Assembly (NCBI RefSeq): GCF_019393635.1
Contig: NC_057867.1
Coordinates: 63,119,492 to 63,183,491 of the forward strand
DNA length: 64,000 bases
Direction of reading: 5' to 3'
Source of the DNA: Dromiciops gliroides
Taxonomy: Eukaryota; Chordata; Mammalia; Microbiotheria; Microbiotheriidae
Below the pieces are notes generated by a model. The model was given only the letters and a program-made list of their open reading frames with translations, did no database searches and was not told where the DNA came from. Each line of letters starts with the position of its first letter. Within the stretch, counting starts at the first letter, position 1. The translations under genes were made by a program, and so were the position numbers. Shown one piece after another: positions 31,331 through 44,308 of this stretch.

Positions 31331-34280
31331 TCTCTATCTTTATGCTTTTTGTCTTATTGTTATTGCAGGAATTTCTACAACTATATCAAATAATAATGGG
31401 GAGAGTGCATATTTACTGGAAAGGCTTCTAGTGTATACTTTCTATAGATGATATTTGACAGGATATTAGAAATGATCCCTCTATGACTATGCTTTGAAAG
31501 GATTTTAGCATAAATGAACACTGTATTTTGTCAAAAGCTTTTTCTGCACCTATTGAAATAATTCTGTGGTTTTGGGTATTTTTGTTTTTAACATTATTGA
31601 TATATCAGTTATTTTCAATTTTGAACCATTTTTGCAGCCCTGGTATAAATCCAAATCAATAATAATAAATAAATTTCTGGATAAATTGCTTTAGTCTGTT
31701 TGCCAGAATTTTGTTTTAAAATTCTGAATCTATTCATTAATGATGATCTATACTTAACCTTCCCTGGTTTATGTAGCAAGACTATATTTGTCTAAAAATG
31801 AGGAGTATAGTGCTTTTTCATTTTTGAGAATGATTTATAAAATATTGGTATCATTTATTTTTTAAAAGGTTGATAAAATTTTTCTCTACATTTATCAGGA
31901 CTAGTAGTCTTTTCCTTTAATAATTAATTCCTTTACAGTTTGTTCCATTTCCTTTTCTGACACTTGATTATTTAAGATCTCTGTTTGGAGTTCTGTTCAT
32001 CTGAGAACTTTATATTTTTGATATGGTGATTCTCTTTCTTTTGTTGTCACTTTTGTTGGTGTATAAGCAGTATACATGTTTTATAATGTTTTAATTTCCT
32101 CTGATTTTATTATTTTGCCTTGTTCATGTTCTTTTTTCTTTGTTCATGATGTTTCTGTCCTCTTTTTAATCAGTTTGGTTAAAGTTTTATCAATTTTGTT
32201 AGTCTTTTCAAGAAACCAGGCTTTAATTTTGTTTATAATTTCTATAATATTTTAAAGTTCCTAATTGAATCAATTTCCTTTCAACATTTCCTTTTTTGTA
32301 CTTATTTTGGGTTTTATTTGTTGGATTTCTAAATTTAAAAAAATGTATATTTAATTTAACATACTTTTCCTTATTTATTTTGCTAATGTATCTAAAGCAG
32401 TCCAAGGACTGCTTTATTTGAATCCCAGAAATTTTGGTATATTGTATTGTTGTTATCATTGTTTTTAATATAGTTATGATTTGTTCTTTAGTACAAGTGT
32501 AAGACTGATTTTATTGTACTATGGTCTATAAGTATCAGTATTTCTGCCTTTTTACATTTATTTGTATACTATCCTAGCGTATGGTTAATTTTTGTAAAAA
32601 GTTTCATTTGTTGCTGAGGTATGAATATAGCACTATCATTTAGAAGATGCCATTAATCTTTCACCCTCTGGCTTTCCATAGATTTATTCAGTTCTATGTT
32701 TTCCTTTTTGTTTACATTTTTTAGCTTTGTTCAACTCTGAGAGGAGGCTTAAAGTCTCCTGTTTTTGTGTTACTATCTATGTTTTCTTGGAATTAATTTA
32801 TTTTTTCCTTTAAGAATTTAGGTACTATGCCTTTTAGAGTACCTAAGTTTATTATTGTTATAAATTTGTTGTCTATGGTTCCTTTCAACATAATGTAGCT
32901 TCCTTATTTATCTTTAAATTATGAATTTTTGTTTTTGCTTTATCTGATGGCATGACTGTAACTCCTTTTATTTGGATTCACCTGATGCATAGTAAATTTT
33001 GTTCCATTCTACCATTTTTGTTTCTATATATGACTTGGCTTTTTAGATGTGGGGTGTGTGTGTGTGTGTGTGTGTGTGCGCGTGCGCACGCAGTGGATCG
33101 TGGGGTTTTGATTTCTTAAACCATGTCATTCTTTTTCATTTTACTAGATTAATATAGCATATTTACACATTAAGGTTTTTATTTCTTCGATTTGTGGCTT
33201 TAGTACTTTTTAAAAGGGGATTTTGGGGGGTTAACTTTTCTCTTTTAAGTTGATTCTTTGTCTCTATGATAAATTTTGCTCAATCTACTTCACAAACCCT
33301 TATTCCCACAACCTCTTCCTTTTAATTCTGCATTCCCCTCCCAATTCTCTCCCTTTCCCCTAGTTTTAGAGTTTTACTTAATTTAGCAATTCCTTTTTTC
33401 TTTTATTTAGTTATCTAATTCTTTCTTTCTTTATCCCCCCCTTTCAGTTAAGTGGCCAATTAAAGACCTTCCATCCACTCCAACTTCTTTTGTATGCTAG
33501 TACTGGCTTTTTCTGAGCTTTTTCTTAGAAAAAAATCTTTACTTTGTTTTCATTAGTTCTATTGTCTATTCTAAACTTTTCTTTGATTTACACTCCTTAT
33601 ACTTATTTATTCCCTCCTTAATCTTTTTTGTGTCTAGTATAGGATTAAACATACAAAGTTTTGAGTTTTCTCTAACCAATTTATGCCTAATAGGTCTTAC
33701 CCCCCCTCACCCTTTTTCTTTTGTGGCTTATTCTTAGAAGTATCCATTCCTGAGGACGGTAATGAGGACAGAAGTTTCCCAAGGGTAGAAATTTCCCTGT
33801 GTCCCATATTTTCTGGTCCAATTCTAAACCCTGTCCTTCTCATGATGATTTTTTCCCTATGTTCCATGCAATTCTCTCTCTGGGTCAATGCCCTCCTGCT
33901 GTTATTGATACCATTTACTTTCAGGAACTCTTATTTCCTTTCTCCTAAGCTAGGATGCTGTCTGTGTAGGTATAATACTCTCACAGGATGTAATCGCCTT
34001 TCTTTTCCTCTGTTTCAATCCCTCCCTTTATTACCTCACCCATTTTCCTGTAGCCCTTCTTGTTGAGAAACTAGGAGTTATCTTCTTTTCATTATTTTGT
34101 TACCCATGGATTACTATCATCACCCATGGATTTGATCAAGGTGCATTATACTCTCTACCTCATTCTTTCTCTTTTATGCATCCTCCAATTATGCAATTAA
34201 GTCTCCTCAATGTGCTACTACTAGTTTCAATTATTAGTTGACGCTGCCTGTATCCCCTGCTGCTCCATTTGTACTTCATA
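31316..34280 (-). mobile_element. LINE-1-like element, ORF2 and upstream part
   Basis: The plus strand is antisense L1 ORF2. Reverse-transcriptase-side motifs come first ('gcagccctggtataaatcc', 'ctgtttgccagaattttg', 'tcttttcaagaaaccaggc'), then 'gtatggttaatttttgtaa', 'aggcttaaagtctcctg' and 'atctgatggcatgactgtaac'. From about 33.2 kb the sequence is pyrimidine-rich and probably the same element's upstream part, less certainly. Frames are broken throughout, so it is a dead copy. It ends where the tandem array begins. A short TG/CG tract lies at 33052-33090. Confidence 0.65.
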
Positions 34281-34289
34281 TTACATCTT

Positions 34290-34439
34290 TTTTTTTTTTT
34301 TGGCAGGGCAATGAGGGTTAAGTGACTTTCCCAGGGTCACACAGCTAGTAAGCATCAAGTGTCTGAGGCTGGATTTGAACTCAGGTCCTCCTGAATCCAG
34401 GGCTGGGGTTCTATCCACTGCACCACCTAGCTATCCCCT
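34290..34439 (-). mobile_element. Marsupial SINE at the LINE/array junction
   Basis: Poly-T, GGCAGGGCAATGAGGGTTAA and onward to 'gcaccacctagctatcccc'. The duplication ATTACATCTT (34280-34289, 34440-34449) is perfect over 10 bp. Confidence 0.9.
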
Positions 34440-34611
34440 ATTACATCTTATAGATTGTGTTAAAATGAGCTTCTTGGGCAATGGAGGCCACTGACAAAGA
34501 ACATTGTTGCCAGACAATCAAGAATGTAGACTACCCTGAAAAACTCTTCATGATTGCTTATCCAGATTTTGAGAACTTCCAAGGAGATGGGATGGAGGAG
34601 TTACAGCTTCT

Positions 34612-34740
34612 TCTTTTTTTTTTAGTGAGGCAATTGGGGTTAAGTGACTTGCCCATGGTCACACAGCTAGTAAGTGTTAAGTGTCTGAGGCTGGATTTGA
34701 ACTCAGGTACTCCTGACTCCAGGGCCAGTGCTCTATCCAT
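34612..34740 (-). mobile_element. 5'-truncated marsupial SINE inside the array
   Basis: AGTGAGGCAATTGGGGTTAA to 'cagtgctctatcca', where it stops about 20 bp short of the 5' end. A perfect 15-bp duplication GGAGTTACAGCTTCT lies at 34597-34611 and 34741-34755. Confidence 0.92.
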
Positions 34741-35084
34741 GGAGTTACAGCTTCTAAGTGCATTTCATTCCCTTTGGGGATAGCTGTGATTTTTCTCAGC
34801 TATGCTGTAGAAAAGCTTAATTTTAGGCAGGGGGATGGATTGGTGGACCTCTGAGGTCACTTTTATCTCTCAGATGGGAAATCAGAGAATTGCCTACTGT
34901 ACTGAGTGGTGGATTAGATAAAACTTCTGATAGAACCTATAGGCCTGAATTCTCAAGATTGTACTTTTCTTTCAACCAGCTTCATCCAAGGCTTAGCAAT
35001 ATTATGTACTATGATTGGTTGGCTCAGAAGTATGAGTATATAAAGCAGAAAAACAAAGATCCTGCTACCATCCTTTCCAACCGC

Positions 35085-36020
35085 CCCATGTGGAAAAGGT
35101 CCTCCATTTTGTGGATTCTTCCAAAAAGAGGCCCTTGTCCATAGAGGCTGTTGGCAAAGAGTCTTCTGGCCAAACAACCAGTAGTATGGAGGGATTATTG
35201 GGAGAAGGCAACAGAAAGGCAACTCTCCTGCTACCATCTTCCTGCAGCCCTACGTGGATAAGGCATTCTATTTTGTGGATTTTGCCAAAATAATCACTTT
35301 ATCCACGGAGGCTGTTGGCACAGAATTTTCTTCGAGTCGAATGACCAGAAGTATGAGGTTCCTATTTCAACTCCCCTGCTGCCGTCTCTTTCTGCAGCCT
35401 TACTGGGATAAGGCATTTTATTTTGGGGATTCTACCAAAGTAAGGACCCTATATCCAGAAGCTGTTGGCAAGGGGTCTTCTGGCCAAATGACCAGAAGTC
35501 CAGAGAGACTGTTGGGACAATGCAACAGAAGACTGTCACCATCTCTTCCTACAGCCCTACGTGGATAAGGCATTCTATTTTGTGGATTTTGCCAAAATAA
35601 TCACTTTATCCACGGAGGCTGTTGGCAAAGAATTTCCTAGCCAAACAACCAGAAGTATGGAGGAACTGTTGGGACAAGGCAACTGAAAGGTCACACACAA
35701 TCTGGTCACCATCTCTTCTTGCAGCCCTACTTGGATGGGGCACTCTTATTTTGTGGATTCTATCAAAATAAGAACCTTATCCATGGAGGCTGTTGGCAAA
35801 GATTTTTCCAGCCAAACAGCTGGAAATATGGAGTGACTGCTGGGACAAGGCAACTCTCATACCACCATCCCTTCCCACTGCCTCAGCTGGATAAGGTACT
35901 CTATTGTACATGCTGTCAAAATGAGCACCTTATCCATAGAGGCTGTTGGCAAAGAACTTCTAAGTCAAACAACTGGGAGAGTGGACAAAGATCGCTACTC
36001 AACAAAACCCCTGATTGATT
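35085..36020. repeat. Six-core local sub-array, 150-171 bp period
   Basis: The GAGGCTGTTGG landmark (GAAGCTGTTGG in the third copy) recurs at 35144, 35308, 35458, 35615, 35786 and 35939, spacings 164, 150, 157, 171 and 153. Cores two and four are identical for 76 bp (35245-35320 and 35552-35627) although neighbouring cores differ. The intervening linkers are C-rich ('ctgctaccatcttcctgcag'). No other place in the array packs more than two cores this closely. Confidence 0.9.
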
Positions 36021-37159
36021 GGGCATTCAGACTCTGCTAGAAGACTCCAGGGTGGTAAGGAGAGTAAACTAATCTTCTCTCAAGAAAGTCATTTTGCTTG
36101 AGGATGATTCTCATTATTTGAACATCTTTCCATATATTGCAACTTAATTTGCTTCTAACATATTGAATTGAACATAACTGCACTGATCATTCATTTCTGG
36201 GTTTTCTCAATTTTCTTCCTTTTTGTTAGGGGAATGGAATAACTGACCTCTGGTGTCACTTTCTATTCTGAGATTCTATGGCAGCCAACTTCCATACTTA
36301 GTGTGGGATTGGGCAAGGTTAATTCTCAGAGGTCTTTTAGCTCTGTGAACCCAAGGTATTGTGTTTACTTTTTCAATGAGATTCATCAAATACATACTGG
36401 TGTGACAGATTTCAGTTATCTGCCTTTACTACAGGTGAAAAATGAAGAGATGGCTCTGTATCCTACCACCATGTCTTCCAGCCACCCTAATGATACCTCA
36501 TTTTACATGTTATATTAAAGTATGTGTGTGTGTGTATGTATGTATGGGTAGACAATTATGCACATAGAAATGGTTAGCATAACAAACACTATCCTCTAAA
36601 AGTCCTGATGGTTGTTGATCCAGACTTCTCTTGACTTCCAGGGATATTGAGGACCCTTCCTTCATTCATTCTCATGAAGAACTCATTCTATTTGTGGATA
36701 GCTTTGAGGGGCAGCAAAGTTTTCCTGACAGAAAGCATAAGTTTGCCACTGCAAAATACTTGAAGAGAACCACAATTCCAGAGGGCTAAAGATGATGTAC
36801 ACCATCCCACCTCCTACTGAGAGCTGACTGAAAATACAGACCCACATGGGCATTGCTAAACATGACCAGGAAGGGCATTTGCATCATTAAAGTAAGTATC
36901 TTTATTGTGATGGTTTTCTTTATCTTTTCTAATGGTTGTTTTTGTTCAATGGGAATGGGGAAGTGGCAGGAAGAAGAAAAATGCTTATAAAAATAAATAC
37001 AAAATTGAATTTAATTGACTTCAACTGACCATTTATCTCTGACCTATGCTGTATGTAGGTAAGCTTCTGTCTTTAGGGAGGAAGATGGATTAATTGACCT
37101 CTTAAGACAAGACATCACAGAATCACCTTCTGTACAGAGTAATGGATTGGATGAGACCC

Positions 37160-37445
37160 CAATTTTTAACATTCATTTAAAAAATTTTGAGTTCCATTTC
37201 CCTCCCTCCCTTCCCCTCTTCTCTCCCCACTCCCTGAAATGGCAATCAATTTGATAGAGGTTTTATATATATATAAAATCATGCAAAACATAATTCCATA
37301 TTAATCATGTTGTGAAAGAAAACATTGGCTAAAAAAACCACAAAAGAAAGTGAAAAATAGTATGCTTTGACCTACATTCAGATTCCCATCAGTTCTTTCT
37401 CTGGAGGTGGACATGACTATGCTTTTGCACTTTCCATAACCATCA
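37160..37445. repeat. Family E copy inserted in the array
   Basis: 'ttttgagttccatttccctc', 'ggcaatcaatttgatagagg', 'catgttgtgaaagaaaac', 'aatagtatgctttgacc' and 'tctttctctggaggtgg' repeat the order seen at 29085-29470. It interrupts a type-2 leader directly after 'ggattggatgagacccc'. Confidence 0.7.
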
Positions 37446-40400
37446 TCTACAGGTTACAATTGGTTGGTTCAGAAGGATGAACACATCTAAGAGAAAAGCT
37501 ACTATACCTGGTACCATCCTTTCCAGCCGCCCCCATTGTACAAGGTGTTCCATTTTGTGGTTTCCATTCAAAGGAATATCTTGTATAATGGTGGCTGTTG
37601 GTAAAGATCTCTGCAGCCAAACAGCTGAGAACCCAGAACGACTAATCATCGAAACCTCTTTGGATTGGTTATTTCTACTTTGCCTGAAGACCCTCAGTGG
37701 TAATAGGATACTACTTTCCATCTTCGGAAATCCAATGTGCTTTAGCACAGCTCTTGGTACTTGGATACCTTCTTATCCATTAGTTTTACATTTGCCTCTA
37801 ACCAACGTGTTGAACTGAATGTGTTATGTCTGTAGTGTAACTTTCTGAGCTATGTTCTAGAATGTGTTTCCTTCTCTGGTTAGGGGATTGAAAAGAACTG
37901 ACCTCTGATGTTACTTTCATCTCAGAGATGCTACAACATAAAGCAAAGTCCATATATTAGGCATGGGCTTCGATGAGGTCAACTATTGGCCATCTTTCAG
38001 CTTTGTGATCGCAGGATAATGTGTCCTTTTTTTGACCAACCTCACCCAACACGCAACAATGCTACCGTTTGCCATTGGCTGGCTCTGCACCAGGAGTGTA
38101 ATTAACAGATGCCTATATGCTGACACTATCCTTTCCATCTGCCACAGTTGTACCAGATGTTACCTTTTATAGATTGTTGAAAAAGGTACTTCCTGTGCAA
38201 TAGCGGCATTTGGAGAAATGCATTTATGCCAGAAAACTAAGAGCTCAGAGATGGCTGGAACAAATGTACAATCCATGATTGCCTCATCCAGACTTTGCTT
38301 ACAGACTTCAAGGTAGGTGGAGATCCCCTACTCTGGTGTTCATTTGGGGATGTGGAAGTGGTGGTGGGAAGAGAAAAAAGTACTTTAAAAATAAATGTAG
38401 AACTGAATCGAATTGATTATATCTGGCTTTTTTACATGGTCTTCATTCTTTAGGCAGGGGAATAAAGTGGTCATGTTCATCACTGACATTAGAAATTTTT
38501 TAAAAAAATCACCTATGGTCCTCAGTGGTGGATTGGATGAGGTAAAACTGAGATCGTTGTCCATCTGTTCTTTCAGTGAAATCCATCCAACACTTGCCAG
38601 GCATACAAACAATTGGTCAGCTCAGAAGAATGGGCAACCATCTTTACATCCGCCTCAGTTGGTTAAGATTCTCTTTTTGTAGATCCTGCCAAAATGAGGA
38701 TCCTAGCCATAGAGGCTGTTGGGAAAGAACTTTGCAGTCAAGCAAATAAGAAGGCAAGGTTTACAGTCCTACAAAACCCTTGATGACTGACTGTTCCTGC
38801 AGACTTTTTTCTCTCTGAAGATTCTCCAGGAAGTTGGAGAAGCAGAGCACATCCTGCCTCCAAATGTCTAACCTTAATTTGGACTCTCATTGACAGCAGT
38901 TTTGGGGTTTTTTTTGCCATCAAGCCTCTCTCAAACATTACCTCTCATAGATACCACGGAGAGAACCATGGTTCAAGAGGACCAAAGATGAAGCATGCTA
39001 TCCATCTTCCACTTACTTTACTTTACATTACTTCCACTGTTGTTGTACAGTGTCTGACAAGGGCAGTTCCACAGAAAAAATTAATTAAAATACATGTCAA
39101 ATTGATTTGAATTGAATTCAATCGACCGTTTCAGAGTAATATTGTAGATGAGCCTCATTCTTTGGGCAAGGAGGTGGATTGGTTGACCTCTGAGGGCACT
39201 TTCATTTCTGAAACAGTGAATGAGAGAACATCTATAGTGTACTGTGTGGTAGAGTGTTAGATTAGCTAAATATTGTCTTTAGGGATCTTGTAGGGCCTGA
39301 GTTCCCAGGATTTTACTTGTGTTATTTCCAACTTCATCCAGTTCTCCCCCATCCTAGGACCTATAATTTGTTGCCTCAGAAGAACGAGCATATCCAAGAG
39401 AGAAGCAGTGATCCTGCCACCATACTTCCAATCTTTTTCCATGGACAATATTCTTTAACTTGATCTATGAGTCCATAGAAGCTGCTGGCAAAGCACTTGG
39501 CAACCAAACAACGGAGGACTGTTGGGAGGAGGATCACTCCCCTCCCAAATCACTGATGATTGTGGATCCAGATTCTTGTCTAAAGACTTTCAGTGGGGAG
39601 AGGTAGGTACTATTGTCAACTTAGGAAACCTATTCAGCTTTAGGCCATCTCTCATTACTTGGATCTTTCCCCCCATAGCCATCTGGAATTTGCTTTTAAC
39701 CCCTATATGTTGAATTGAATGCAAATGCTTTGACTGCCTATTTTGAAGCTGTCTTCTAGATTGTTATTCTCCTTCCTCCATTACAGGAATCGGACATCCC
39801 TCTGATGCTACCTTCCACTCTGAGATTCTATAGCATAAAGGTAAGTCCCATTGGAGTGTGTAGGTACATATGGTCAACTCTCAAGAGAATGCTCAGTTTG
39901 GTCATGCCAGGATATGACTTTTTCTTTTTTTTAACTAAACTCATCAGCCGCACCCAGGTGGACAAGTTACAAGTCATTGGGTCCACAGAAGCACAGCTAA
40001 GAGATGGCATGGCCATTTTCCTGGTACCGTGCCCTCCTTCTGCCTCAGTTGTACCAGGTGTTCCATTTTCTATATGACAAATGATACATCTAGTGCAACA
40101 GTGGCCGGTGGAGAAGAACTTCAGAGCCAGAGAATGCAGATTTCAGAGATTGTTGGACAAGGGGCTCTTCTCTCCAAAACTTGCTGAATTTGCATCCCAC
40201 TGTTGTTGGAACACTTCCTGGAGGATGGAGCCCCTCGACTTCATCCTAATCCAGATCATTCTACCTGTGGACAGCTCTGATGGAAGTCAAACATAAATGT
40301 GGAGAATCTTTCCCAGAGGATCAAAGATGGGGCACACCAACTACCCCCTGCTGGTCATGCTGGTAATACCACCTGAAAATATACAATGAAATGTATTGTC

Positions 40401-41898
40401 TATTAGTTGCCATGGTTTTCTTAGGCTTTTTGTTGTTAAGCTGGAGGGAAGAAGGTGGGGAGGGGAAAGAAATGCTTTTAAAAATCCACGCAGAAATTGA
40501 TTTCAATTTAATTCCATTGACTTTTCTTTCTGATCTTTGCTGTAGATGAACTTCAATTTTCAGGCTGGGGGGTGGATTGATTGACCTCTGAGATTCCTTT
40601 CATCTCGTAGATGGGAAATCATAGAAGCTCCTGCTGTAGCAGATTGGATGAGGTTAAAAACTCTGAGGGATCTTAAAAGCTCAAGTTCCCATGATTATAT
40701 TTTTTCTCTTTCAACCAACTTCATCCAGCATGCACCAGAACAATAAATGACAATTTCTTCATTTATAAATATGAGGAATTTGAACTGAAAAAGTAACTCT
40801 GCTGCCTCCATTTGCAGCTGCCCTAAGTGGATAAGGTTCTCTTATTTCATAGATATTACTGAAAAGCAGGACCATATCCATAGTGGCCGCTGGCTAAAGA
40901 ACTTTGCAGGAAACAAAGAAGAGTATGGCTACATTAGATTGTTCAGAGACAAAAATTGTGTTTCTAAAGCCGCTAGATGTTTGTGCTTTCCTGCTGCACT
41001 TGAAGACCAATAGTGAAGGCGTGGGACACACTATGACCATTTTAGGAGACCCATTTCTCTTTGTCTGGACATCTCCCCCATATCAAATTTAAATCTGCCT
41101 CTGAGCTATCCATGTTGATTTGAATGCAATTGCCTTGACCTTACATTTCTGAACTATGTTCTAGATCTTTTTCTTTGTTGAATGGATTAGGAATGTTGAT
41201 GTCTGAGTTCACTTTCTTCTCTGAGATTTTACAACATAAAGTGAACTCTTGTATTGGGTGCAAGGATGGATGAGGCTCAATTCTCCAAGGACTTTCAGCT
41301 AAGTGGTACCGGGATATTAGATTTGTTTATTAATATACCAACCAGCACTGATTACAATTGACAGGCTCTGCAATAGGAGTCTTAGTGATATCATCTGTCT
41401 CGACACCGTGTCCTCCGTCTGCCCCATTTGTACAAGGTGTTGCACTCTCTAGATTGTAGTACATCTTGTGTAATGGTGGTTGTTGAAGAACAATTGAGCC
41501 AGACCACCAAAGGTTCTGAGATACTTGGAACAAAACTCGTGATGATTGGCTCCTCCAGACTTTACTGGAATTAAGGTAAGTTATGAGTCCCTTACTTCAT
41601 ATCAATGTAGTTCATTCCACTTGCCAATAGTTCTGAAGAGGAGGATGATTTTCCTGACATCAAGCCTAAATTTTCCTCTCTCATATACACAGAGAGAACC
41701 CCAATTCTAGAGGAATGGAGATGAAATATATTATTACCTTTCTTAGAACTGAGATGTTAAGGGCTTAAAAAGCAAGAGATATTAATTTAAAGATATGGCC
41801 AATGAGGTAATTGCTTTGCTTGAATATGTATATTATGACAAGATTTTCCCCACTCAAAGCAGGGTGGAGATGTGATAGGTTTAAAATGTATCAAATGA

Positions 41899-41998
41899 TG
41901 GCACAGTGGATAAAGCACTGGCCCTGGATTCACTTACTAGCTGTGTGACCCTGGGCAAGTCACTTACCCCTCATTGACTGGCAAAACCAAAAACCAAC
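41899..41998 (+). mobile_element. Internally deleted SINE inside the array, only plus-oriented copy there
   Basis: 'ggcacagtggataaagcac' and 'ggccctggattc' join directly to 'acttactagctgtgtgacc', so the middle is missing. Flanks AAAATGTATCAAATGA / AAAATGTGTCAAATGA (41883-41898, 41999-42014) form a 16-bp duplication with one mismatch. Confidence 0.88.
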
Positions 41999-42130
41999 AA
42001 AATGTGTCAAATGAAATCTGATTTTCTGCATGTGGCTAAATGAGGGTATTTCCTTTGACAATGGATATTTAGCATTCAGTTTATATTTTTTCCTTCTTTT
42101 GGCACTTTTGTACATTAGGGTGTGTATGGG

Positions 42131-42132
42131 GA

Positions 42133-42184
<52 letters not shown>
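42131..42184. repeat. (GA)n microsatellite in the array
   Basis: A pure GA run within the position where other units carry a TG or 'gtgagagaga' tract. Confidence 0.95.
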
Positions 42185-42187
<3 letters not shown>

Positions 42188-43323
42188 ACCAGAATTTCAA
42201 ATACTGATTAAATTGAATTGCATTGACTTCTTCAACTGACCATCATTTCTCATCTTTTGTCTAGATGAGCTTTCTTCTTCACACCAGGGATGGTTGCCTT
42301 GTGACGCCATTTTCACATTTGAGATTAGAAATCATAAAATGATAGAGTGGAGGGTTAGATCAGATGAAAACTGAGGAATCTTACAAGCCTGAAATCCCAT
42401 GGTTGGACTTTTATTTGTTAGCCAACTTCATCCAGGACTGACCGATACTTAAGGGTACAAGGAGTAAAAACAAGCCAACTATGTTGCTCCCATCCCTACC
42501 AACAGCTCCACTTGGATAAGGAACTTTATTTGGTGGTTTCTGTCATAGTAAGGACCTTATCCACTGAGACCGTTGGCAAAGAACTTTCCAGCCAAACAGC
42601 CAGAAGCACAAAGTAACAATTGAGACAGGGCAACAGAAAGTCAACTATTCTACCCCAATTACTACCTGCAGCCCCACTTGGATGAGGCGCACTATTTTGT
42701 GAATCCTGCCAAAATAATGACCTTATCCAAGGAGGCTGTTGGCAGAAGAACCAAATGACCAGAAGTACTGAGATAAAGATGGCTGCCCAAGAAAACTCCT
42801 TGATGATTCTACAACCAGACTCTGTTGGAAGACCTCGAAGGAGGTAAGAAAGGCACTGCTGCCATCTTATCTTTTTTTTTTTTGCTGCCATCTTATCTTA
42901 AAGAAACCTGTTCTGCTTTAAGCTAGGTCTACTTTTTGAACACCTTTCTATCGATTCTAACTTAGATTTGCCTCTGAAAAACATGGAGAATTGTACATAA
43001 TTGCATTCACTATCCATCTGTCTAATATGTTCTACACTTGACTCTTTGTTCTCTTGGGGGAATGGAAGAATAGACCTCTGAAGTTACTTTGTTTTCTGAG
43101 ATTACACAAGTAAAAGTAGTTCGATATGGTCAGCTATCACAGGCATCTTTCAGCTCTGTGATCTTTGGATATTACATTTTTTTCAACTAGTGCCATCCTA
43201 CATACACCATTGATATCAATTTCCATTAGTTGTCTCTGAAGTAAGGACATATGAAAAATACAATTTATACACCATGCTCTCCATGAGTTTCAATTGTATC
43301 AGATGCTCCATTTTCTAGTCTGT

Positions 43324-44270
43324 CTGAAACCTCATATCTTTTGCAATGGTGGTTGTTGGAGATGAACCTTCCAGCACAGTAGCCAAAAGATAGTAGGGAC
43401 AAGGGACACTGATTATATTTATTAGAAGGGATTTCTTTTTGTTGTGATAGTTTTCAAATGAAATGGATGGGTAGGGGAAGGAAGAAACTAGAGAAAATAA
43501 GTGCTTATAAAATATATTTAGAATTGAATTAATTGGCCATTAAACTTTGACCTATGGTGTAAAAAGACCTTCCTTTTTGGGGCAAGAGGGGGGGATTAAT
43601 TTGAACTCTTAGGTCACTGTCAACTCTGAATGGAAATCATAGAAATAGCTCTATTGATTGATGTATATTAGGTGATGTAAATTCTCTGAGAAGTTTATAA
43701 GGCTTTATTTCCCATCACTGTAACTTTTGTTCTTGGAACCAGCTTCATCCAATACCACAGGCTAACACAGCTCATTCAGGAATATGAGAGTATAAAAGAG
43801 AAAAGCCCCTATCCTGCCTTCATTCCTTCCAGCCGCCTCATTGGGACAAGGTTCTCTATTTTGTGGATTCTCCCAAAAGAGCATCTTGTCCATAGAGGCT
43901 GTTGGCAAAGATCTTTGCAGGGAAACACCCAAGGGTTTGGAGGGACCTCTTGGAGAAGGCTTCCTACCCTAGAAAACCTTGAATAGATCCTCTGGATTTG
44001 CCTTGAAGAAATCCAGAGGTTTCAGGATAGAGGAATCCCACTTCTTCCTAATACAATTCATTATGCTTCTGGATATCTTGGATTGCCAGCACAGTTTTTC
44101 TGTTATTAAGGGTAAATCTACTGATCACAAGTACTGGCAGAGCACAAGGATTCTGGGGGACCTAAAGAAGCACACCATTCATCTCTTGGAGATGGGCATT
44201 TTGGGATGTGGCCAATGAGGGTTTTTCTTCACTTCTGATATACTGGTTATAATTTTCTTTTTTGGTTGTG

Positions 44271-44308
<38 letters not shown>

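Larger units (their letters stand above)
36020..43323. repeat. Proximal array, two-type units of 1.4-1.9 kb
   Basis: Type-1 cores (TTCTAGATTGT-like, then CTTGTGCAAYAGTGGC) lie near 36480, 38165, 40075, 41455 and 43324, spacings about 1.4-1.9 kb. One type-2/3/5 core usually sits between them: 37550, 38690, 39470, 40870 and, as a pair, 42540 and 42710. Units here are more diverged and less regular than those to the right. Confidence 0.7.

Noticed and set aside
31316..34280. Functional LINE-1 ORF2
   Set aside because: Frames are broken many times and no long open frame remains on the minus strand.
35090..36018. Repeated peptide pattern of the FVD..K..TLS.EAVGKE type in the six-core sub-array
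   Set aside because: The frame changes between cores, stops interrupt it, and comparable open frames exist on the other strand. Repetition of DNA explains the repeated peptide. A decayed repetitive exon cannot be wholly excluded.
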